Assembly: GCF_049943335.1 (NCBI RefSeq)
Contig: NZ_JBNFVY010000001.1
Coordinates: 372,001 to 436,000 of the forward strand
Source of the DNA: JBNFVY01 sp049943335
GTDB taxonomy: Bacteria; Pseudomonadota; Alphaproteobacteria; Rhodobacterales; Rhodobacteraceae
Direction of reading: 5' to 3'
Length of the DNA: 64,000 nucleotides
In this document: piece after piece, positions 58,724 through 64,000 of the stretch
Layout of the letters: each line of letters opens with the position of its first letter
Numbering within the stretch: position 1 is the first letter of the stretch
Notes under the pieces: model-generated
What the model was told of the DNA's origin: nothing
Database searches by the model: none
Seen by the model: only the letters and a program-made list of their open reading frames with translations
Translations under genes and position numbers: made by a program

Positions 58724-60316
58724 TCAGGCCTTGAAGTGCAGCGGGCGGACCTGCTGGAACAGACCGCTGTTTTTCAGCGCCTTGACCGTATCGGGCTTGA
58801 TCGGCGTGTCCAGGAACGTAATGGCGATCGCGTCGCCCCCCGCATTGGCCCGCCCCAGCGTGAAGTTGGCGATGTTTTCCTCATGCTCGGCCAGCAGGGT
58901 GCCCAGTTTGCCCAGAACGCCCGGCACGTCCTTGTTGGTGGTATAGAGCATATGTTCGCCGATTTCGCTGTCGATGGTGATGCCCTTGATCTGGATGAAC
59001 CGCGGCTTGCCATCCGAAAACACCGTACCGGCGATGGTGCGGTATTTTTCTTCGGTCTGGATATCCAGCTTGATGTAGCCATCAAAGACGCCCGACGCAT
59101 CCTGCGTGGTCTTGGAAATCTGGATGCCGCGTTCGCGGGCAATCACAGGGGCCGACACCATGTTCACGTCCGGGTTGGCAACCTGCATGATGCCGGCGAT
59201 CACAGCCGCTTCCAGCGCCTTGAGGTTCAGATCCGCAGCCACGCCGTTAAAGGTGATCTTGATCTCTTCGATCGCCTCGTCGGTGATCTGCCCGATGAAG
59301 CTGCCCAGGCTTTCGGCCAGGTTCACCCAGGGGCCCATTACCTTGGCTTCCTCGGCCGTCATCGACGGCATGTTCAGCGCGTTTTCCACCGCGCCGTCCA
59401 GCAGATAGTTCGACATCTGCTCGGCCACTTGCAGCGCCACGTTTTCCTGCGCTTCGGTGGTCGATGCGCCAAGGTGCGGGGTGCACACCACGTTGGGCAG
59501 GCCGAACAGGACGTTGTCGGTGGCCGGTTCCACGGCGAACACGTCAAACGCGGCGCCTGCGACATGGCCCGATTTCAGCAGCTCGGCCAGCGCCTCTTCG
59601 TCGACCAGACCGCCACGGGCACAGTTGATGATGCGCACGCCCTTCTTGGTCTTGGCCAGGTTTTCCTTGGACAGGATGTTGCGGGTGCTGTCGGTCAGCG
59701 GCACGTGCAGGGTGATAAAGTCGGCGCGCTTGAGCAGGTCATCCAGCTCCACTTTCTCTACGCCGATTTCAGCCGCGCGTTCTTCGGACAGGAAGGGATC
59801 ATAGGCGACGACCTTCATCTTCAGCCCCAGGGCGCGGTTGCACACGATGCCGCCGATGTTGCCCGCGCCGATCACGCCCAGCGTCTTGGCGGTCAGCTCG
59901 ACCCCCATGAACTTCGACTTTTCCCATTTGCCCGCGTGGGTCGACGCGCTGGCTTCGGGGATCTGGCGGGCCACCGCGAACATCATCGCGATGGCGTGTT
60001 CGGCGGTGGTGATCATGTTGCCGAAAGGCGTGTTCATCACGATCACGCCTTTTTTCGACGCGGCTTCCTTGTCGACGTTGTCGGTGCCGATGCCTGCGCG
60101 GCCAACCACTTTCAGGTTGTCGGCCTTTTCCAGCAGCGTCGGGGTGACCTTGGTGGCTGAACGAATGGCCAGGCCGTCGTATTTGCCGATCACCTCGGCC
60201 AGCTTGTCCTTGTCCTTGCCCAGTTCGGGCATGAAGTCGACGTCGATGCCGCGGTCGCGGAAGATCTGGACGGCGGTTTCGGACAGTTTGTCAGAGACGA
60301 GAACTTTAGGTGCCAT
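58724..60316 (-). CDS. serA: D-3-phosphoglycerate dehydrogenase
   Basis: A 530-residue long-form SerA. The substrate domain is split around the Rossmann domain with the NAD motif GAGNIGG (about residue 147), catalytic Arg in INCARGGLVDE and His in CTPHLGAST. Then come an intervening domain and a C-terminal ACT domain (HMLYTTNKDVPGVLGKLGTLLAEHEENIANFTLGR) that likely binds serine for feedback control. It makes 3-phosphohydroxypyruvate for SerC. Its leader contains a 10-bp-arm palindrome at 60348-60368 and a six-unit 11-bp repeat array. The serC stop lies 120 bp upstream. Confidence 0.96.
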   Translation of the reverse strand: MAPKVLVSDKLSETAVQIFRDRGIDVDFMPELGKDKDKLAEVIGKYDGLAIRSATKVTPTLLEKADNLKVVGRAGIGTDNVDKEAASKKGVIVMNTPFGNMITTAEHAIAMMFAVARQIPEASASTHAGKWEKSKFMGVELTAKTLGVIGAGNIGGIVCNRALGLKMKVVAYDPFLSEERAAEIGVEKVELDDLLKRADFITLHVPLTDSTRNILSKENLAKTKKGVRIINCARGGLVDEEALAELLKSGHVAGAAFDVFAVEPATDNVLFGLPNVVCTPHLGASTTEAQENVALQVAEQMSNYLLDGAVENALNMPSMTAEEAKVMGPWVNLAESLGSFIGQITDEAIEEIKITFNGVAADLNLKALEAAVIAGIMQVANPDVNMVSAPVIARERGIQISKTTQDASGVFDGYIKLDIQTEEKYRTIAGTVFSDGKPRFIQIKGITIDSEIGEHMLYTTNKDVPGVLGKLGTLLAEHEENIANFTLGRANAGGDAIAITFLDTPIKPDTVKALKNSGLFQQVRPLHFKA

Positions 60317-60347
60317 GGGTCGTTTCCTAATCGAGCGTTAAGGGTCT

Positions 60348-60368
60348 GTCGGGCAATTTGCCCGACAC
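60348..60368. repeat. 21-bp palindrome in the serA leader
   Basis: TGTCGGGCAA, one central T, then TTGCCCGACA. It is a strong hairpin 31 bp upstream of the serA ATG and overlaps the first unit of the 11-bp array. It could be a leader RNA structure or an operator. Confidence 0.7.
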
Positions 60369-60421
60369 ATAGCCGACGGTGTGCAGACGGGTTGCAGACA
60401 GATCGCAGACGCGTTGCCGAC
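60356..60421 (-). repeat. Array of six 11-bp-phased GTC(T/G)GC repeats upstream of serA
   Basis: On the minus strand the units GTCGGCAACGC, GTCTGCGATCT, GTCTGCAACCC, GTCTGCACACC, GTCGGCTATGT and GTCGGGCAAAT follow each other with exact 11-bp spacing. The unit order (GTCGGCAA, GTCTGCGAT, GTCTGC, GTCTGC, GTCGG) matches the middle of the arfB array. Confidence 0.82.
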
Positions 60422-60437
60422 ACCGGTTTCGGCGGGT

Positions 60438-61580
60438 TTACTGGGCTGCGATTTCCGCCTCAAAGGCGTATTCCAGCCAGGGCATCAGCGCCTCAAGGTC
60501 CGCGGTTTCCACCGTGCCACCGCACCAGATGCGCAGGCCCGCAGGGGCATCGCGATAGGCGCCAATGTCCAGCGCGACATTTTCGTCGCCCAGCCGTTTT
60601 GCGACCGATTTTGCAAAGGCTGCGCCGTCCTTGATGCGCGCGTCGGTGAATTTCAGACACACGCTGGTGGTCGATGCGGTTGCCGGATCAATGGCAAGGT
60701 TGGCGATCCAGTCGTGGGCCTCGCAGAAGTCCCAGATCACCTTGGCATTGGCATCGGCGCGGGCGATCAGGCCGGTCAGACCGCCGACCGATTTGGCCCA
60801 TTCCAGCGCTTGCAAATAGTCTTCGACGGCCAGCATCGAAGGGGTATTGATCGTTTCACCGCGGAAGATACCTTCGATCAGCTTGCCGCCTTTGGTCATG
60901 CGGAAGATCTTGGGCAAAGGCCAAGAAGGTGTATAGGATTCAAGACGTTCCACAGCGCGCGGTGACAGGATGATCATCCCGTGCGCGGCTTCTCCGCCCA
61001 GAACTTTCTGCCAGCTGAAGGTGGTGACATCCAGTTTGTCCCACGGCAGATCCATCGCGAATGCGGCGCTGGTGGCGTCGCAGATGGTCAGCCCCTCGCG
61101 CGTGGCAGGGATCGCGTCGCCGTTGGGCACGCGCACGCCTGACGTGGTGCCGTTCCAGGTGAAAACGACGTCGGTGTCAAAATCAACGGTGGCCAGATCG
61201 ACGATCTCGCCATAGTCGGTGGTTTTTACATCGGCGTCGATTTTCAGCTGCTTGACCACGTCGGTCACCCATCCGGCGCCAAAGCTTTCCCAGGCGACCA
61301 TCGTGGCCTTGCGTGCGCCCAGAAGCGACCACATGGCCATTTCCATCGCGCCGGTGTCAGAGGCGGGCACAATGCCGATCTTGTAGTCGGCAGGCACGCC
61401 AAGAATTTCGCGGGTCGTCTCGATCGCGGTTTTCAGCTTGTCCTTGCCAACCGCCGCCCGGTGCGAACGCCCAAGGGCGGCATCGCTAAGCTTATCAAGA
61501 GAAAAGACAGGGGGTTTGGCACAGGGGCCAGAAGAAAAGCGCGGATTTGCCGGGCGCGCGGCCGGAGCTTGAATAGCCAT
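60438..61580 (-). CDS. serC: Phosphoserine aminotransferase
   Basis: A 380-residue fold-type I PLP aminotransferase of the alphaproteobacterial SerC type (MAIQAPAARPANPRFSSGPCAKPP). The PLP lysine is in TTFSWQKVLGGEAAHG, and the phosphate and substrate arginine contacts fit the family. It converts 3-phosphohydroxypyruvate and glutamate to phosphoserine. The ATG at 61580 was chosen, since relatives start there. It sits between serA and the divergent serB, so the whole serine pathway is in this block. Confidence 0.95.
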   Translation of the reverse strand: MAIQAPAARPANPRFSSGPCAKPPVFSLDKLSDAALGRSHRAAVGKDKLKTAIETTREILGVPADYKIGIVPASDTGAMEMAMWSLLGARKATMVAWESFGAGWVTDVVKQLKIDADVKTTDYGEIVDLATVDFDTDVVFTWNGTTSGVRVPNGDAIPATREGLTICDATSAAFAMDLPWDKLDVTTFSWQKVLGGEAAHGMIILSPRAVERLESYTPSWPLPKIFRMTKGGKLIEGIFRGETINTPSMLAVEDYLQALEWAKSVGGLTGLIARADANAKVIWDFCEAHDWIANLAIDPATASTTSVCLKFTDARIKDGAAFAKSVAKRLGDENVALDIGAYRDAPAGLRIWCGGTVETADLEALMPWLEYAFEAEIAAQ

Positions 61581-61670
61581 TGCTGGTATCCTTCCAGATA
61601 TATGCCCTTCGTTGGGGAAGGGTGTCCCGCCGCCGCATCTAGTGGCCGCGCGGCTCTGGTGCAAGCGAAA

Positions 61671-61682
61671 TTATCACGATAA
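61671..61682. promoter_or_regulatory. Small palindrome between serC and serB
   Basis: TTATCACGATAA (5-bp arms, 2-bp centre) in the 146-bp divergent promoter region, 44 bp before the serB ATG. It is a weak candidate for a shared operator. Confidence 0.3.
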
Positions 61683-61726
61683 GAGGCGGAAAATTCGCTG
61701 CATCCAATTCTCTGAAAGACCGCCCC

Positions 61727-62599
61727 ATGTTTGTTGTCACCCTTCTGACCGATCCCGCCAGACCCGCGCTTGACCGCGCCGCCGTCGAAGCGTTGCGCGA
61801 TGCGTGGGGCGGGGGGCAGGCGCATTGGCTGGCCGTGGGGGAAGCGGCAGAATTTGCCGTGGAAACAATACCTTCCAACCGGTGGGACGTTTGGCAGGCA
61901 CTGCAGGCGCAGGGTATCGATCTGGTCGTGCAGCCGGCTGAAAACCGGCGCAAGAAGATGCTGTTGGCCGATATGGACAGCACCATGATCCAGCAGGAAT
62001 GCATCGACGAGCTGGCCGATGTTGCCGGCGTGGGCGCGCGCGTGAAGGACATTACCGCCAAGGCCATGAACGGCGAGTTGGACTTTGACGGCGCGCTGAA
62101 AGAGCGGGTCGCGCTGTTGGCCGGTCTGCCCGAGTCGGTCATCGGCGAGGTTCTTGAAACCCGCATCAGCCTGATGCCCGGCGCGCAAGAGTTGTTGCGC
62201 ACGATGAAGGAAAACGGTGCCTATTGCGCGCTGGTGTCGGGCGGGTTCACCGCCTTCACCGCGCATATCGCGGCCGTGCTGGGGTTCGACGAAAACCGCG
62301 CCAACACGTTGTTGACGCAGGACGGCAAACTGACGGGCAAACCCGGCCTGCCGATCCTAGGGCGCGAAGCCAAAGTGCAGGCGCTGGAAGAGATCACCGC
62401 GCGTCTGGGCCTGACACATGGGGATGTGCTGGCGGTGGGCGACGGCGCGAACGATCTGGGCATGCTCAAGATCGCCGGCGCAGGCGTTGCGTTGCACGCC
62501 AAACCGTCAGTCGCCGCGCAATGCGACATCCGCATCAACCATGGTGACCTGACTGCATTGCTCTACATTCAGGGCTATGCCAAGACAGACTTCGCCTGA
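61727..62599 (+). CDS. serB: Phosphoserine phosphatase
   Basis: A 290-residue HAD phosphatase. The nucleophile motif is DMDSTMIQQECIDELA (first Asp near residue 82), with motif II SGGFTAFT and motif III/IV GDGANDLGML. An N-terminal ACT-like extension of about 75 residues is typical of the proteobacterial enzymes. It completes serine synthesis from phosphoserine. It is divergent from serC and convergent with the asparaginase gene, whose stop lies directly after its own (2599/2600 junction). Confidence 0.95.
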   Translation: MFVVTLLTDPARPALDRAAVEALRDAWGGGQAHWLAVGEAAEFAVETIPSNRWDVWQALQAQGIDLVVQPAENRRKKMLLADMDSTMIQQECIDELADVAGVGARVKDITAKAMNGELDFDGALKERVALLAGLPESVIGEVLETRISLMPGAQELLRTMKENGAYCALVSGGFTAFTAHIAAVLGFDENRANTLLTQDGKLTGKPGLPILGREAKVQALEEITARLGLTHGDVLAVGDGANDLGMLKIAGAGVALHAKPSVAAQCDIRINHGDLTALLYIQGYAKTDFA

Positions 62600-63577
62600 T
62601 CAGCGCAACGCTGGGCCGGGGCGGGTATAGCCGGTTTCGATCCCGCGCCAATTCGTATCGACGGGTGCCATGCGTTTGATTGCCGCCGGGTGCGCCGGAT
62701 CCAGCGCCCCAAGTTTCACAAGGATCGCGGCAATGGCGCATTCGGCTGCGCGTGTCGCACCGTCAGCAGCTTTCAGCGCTACGCCCAGGCCTTTTTCCGG
62801 CAGAATCGCGATGTAGACGCCCTCGGCGCCGGTCTTGACCACGGCGCGCCCGTCCATGGCCAGCATCAATTCGGTGCAGGCGCGCCCCTGGCCCGCCACC
62901 AACAGCGGATGTTTGGCCATCGCATCGACCAGCCGCGCCTTGGCGCCGTCGCGGTCGACCGCGAACCGCGCCATGGCCCGCGCGATACCGTGCAGCGAGG
63001 ACGCGAAATTGGGCGCCGAGCAGCCATCAATGCCAAAGCCGGGCGATGCCTGGCCTGTCACGTCTTCAAACCGTTCTTTGATTGTGCGCTGCAGGGGGTG
63101 ATCGGGATCAACATACTCGGGCCCGGCGCCCGCGTGCTGCACCCAGGTCAGGAACCCGGCGTGTTTCCCCGAGCAATTGTTGAAGAACTGACAGGGCGAG
63201 TCGTCTGAACACAGCAGATCTTTCCTGGCCGCGCTGTCCCACGGCGCGTGCGCCCCGCAGCGCAGGTCGGTTTCGGACAGGCCCAGCCCGTGCACCCAAT
63301 CGCGGGCCAATCCGGAATGGACCGGCGCGCCCGAATGCGATGCGCAGGCCAAAGCCAGATGATCGCTGCGCAACCCGGCCGCATCCGCCGCGCCGCTTTC
63401 GACAAGCGGCAGCGCTTGGATCATCTTGACGGATGACCGTGGCAGCACGGTCTTGTCCGGATTGCCCCAGGCCTGCGCGATTTCGCCCGCCGCATTGCAC
63501 ACCACCGCGTCGCCCATATGCACCGATTCAAGGAACGGGCCACGCCAAAGTTCGGCCAAGACGATTGCTTCTGTCAT
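62600..63577 (-). CDS. Rhizobial-type L-asparaginase II
   Basis: A 325-residue protein of the asparaginase II family found in Rhizobium (ReAV-like): VLAELWRGPFLESVHMGDAVV at the N-terminus, RSSVKMIQALPLVESGAA, LACASHSGAPVH and FNNCSGKHAGFL, with a serine/lysine active-site set, and GIDGCSAPNF. It is unrelated to the E. coli type. It hydrolyses asparagine to aspartate and ammonia. It ends back to back with serB. Confidence 0.9.
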   Translation of the reverse strand: MTEAIVLAELWRGPFLESVHMGDAVVCNAAGEIAQAWGNPDKTVLPRSSVKMIQALPLVESGAADAAGLRSDHLALACASHSGAPVHSGLARDWVHGLGLSETDLRCGAHAPWDSAARKDLLCSDDSPCQFFNNCSGKHAGFLTWVQHAGAGPEYVDPDHPLQRTIKERFEDVTGQASPGFGIDGCSAPNFASSLHGIARAMARFAVDRDGAKARLVDAMAKHPLLVAGQGRACTELMLAMDGRAVVKTGAEGVYIAILPEKGLGVALKAADGATRAAECAIAAILVKLGALDPAHPAAIKRMAPVDTNWRGIETGYTRPGPALR

Positions 63578-63755
63578 GGGAAATCCCTCTGTTCACAAGT
63601 CAGCGAAATCCTGCTGGCGGGGGCTTCCACCCTCTGAGTGTTTCGCGTTAGGGTGCGCTTATCGTTTTCAGTTTGGGTCTGTCCAACCAAAAGTCCGCAT
63701 CAGACGGCGAAGGGACACGACCCGAGGCAGAGACAGCCCACGGCTGCAAGGAGCA

Positions 63756-64000
63756 ATGACAGTGCGTATTTCCCGCTTGGTTTTCGCGTTTTCGATGATG
63801 TTGGCCGGGGTCGCAACGGCGCAAGAGAGTCAGAATGTTGTCGGTTCGAACACCGATTGGTATGTCTTTGAAGAACAAACCCCGTCCAAGCAATGCTGGG
63901 TGGTGTCATCGCCCAAGGAAACCGTGAACACCGATGCGCAGGGGCGGATCAAGTCGGTGCGTCGCGGCGATATCATGCTGTTCGTCAGCTATGCGCCCGC
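63756..64000 (+). CDS. Invasion-associated locus B (IalB) family protein, N-terminal part
   Basis: The ATG at 63756 has an AAGGAG site; the frame runs to the window edge (81 residues). A signal peptide (LVFAFSMMLAGVATAQE) precedes a mature start VVGSNTDWYVFEEQTPSKQCWVVSSP, the IalB pattern with its conserved tryptophan and cysteine. IalB proteins are periplasmic and widespread in alphaproteobacteria. The name comes from Bartonella invasion of erythrocytes, which says little here. Confidence 0.82.
   Translation, partial: MTVRISRLVFAFSMMLAGVATAQESQNVVGSNTDWYVFEEQTPSKQCWVVSSPKETVNTDAQGRIKSVRRGDIMLFVSYAP

Overview
This 64 kb window is GC-rich chromosomal DNA from an alphaproteobacterium, most likely a member of the Rhodobacterales (Roseobacter/Rhodobacter lineage). 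The call rests on codon use, on the serB/serC/serA block, the mtaB-dapF pair, PHB granule genes and SoxF/FccB- and IalB-type proteins. Species cannot be named from the sequence alone.

Layout. (1) 1-3.3 kb: housekeeping genes (partial GST, PaiB-like protein, mtaB, dapF) and tRNA-Lys. (2) About 3.8-37 kb: an accessory region for stress and low-oxygen survival. It holds a ClpG/ClpK-like disaggregase gene with one in-frame stop, DUF883 and holin-like membrane proteins, an arginine transporter plus arginine deiminase, a truncated fccB, a CbpA/CbpM-type co-chaperone pair, and a run of stress membrane protein, heme-less bacterioferritin-like protein, HdeD, AhpD-like protein, accessory FtsH and an unknown Cys-rich membrane protein. 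A MacA/MacB-type exporter, two tandem universal stress proteins and a PHB cluster (phasin, phaB, phaA, fabI remnant, phaC) follow. Then come a LacI regulator, tRNA-Arg and a KefB-type antiporter gene split by an IS1595-family element with perfect ends and an 8-bp target duplication. Eight copies of a 14-bp palindrome, TTGA(C/T)-N4-GTCAA, an FNR/FixK/Dnr-type site, sit 50-150 bp upstream of the main units here and nowhere else that I could see. The genes therefore look like one regulon: Clp, FtsH and DnaJ repair protein, arginine deiminase makes ATP without oxygen if its partner enzymes lie elsewhere, PHB takes up reducing power, and Usp and ferritin-like proteins protect resting cells.

(3) 37-45.7 kb: an HNH endonuclease, then a tightly overlapping three-gene operon (SbnA-like PLP synthase, FAD/NAD oxidoreductase, Y4yA-like PLP decarboxylase) that looks like part of a diaminopropionate or siderophore-like pathway with no synthetase beside it, then a large-subunit catalase and a DUF421 protein. 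(4) 45.9-64 kb: mostly core genes: arfB, a very short ORF with an ideal ribosome binding site, queuosine precursor transporter, phytase-like protein, mepA, UMF1 transporter, thioesterase, yggT, recQ, hybrid histidine kinase, thiolase, phosphatase, serA/serC/serB, asparaginase and a partial IalB.

The least expected signals are the eight-site FNR-type regulon, two arrays of an 11-bp-phased GTC(T/G)GC repeat upstream of arfB and serA, the cryptic PLP/FAD operon, the broken clp gene, and the passenger genes and hairpin inside the IS1595 element.
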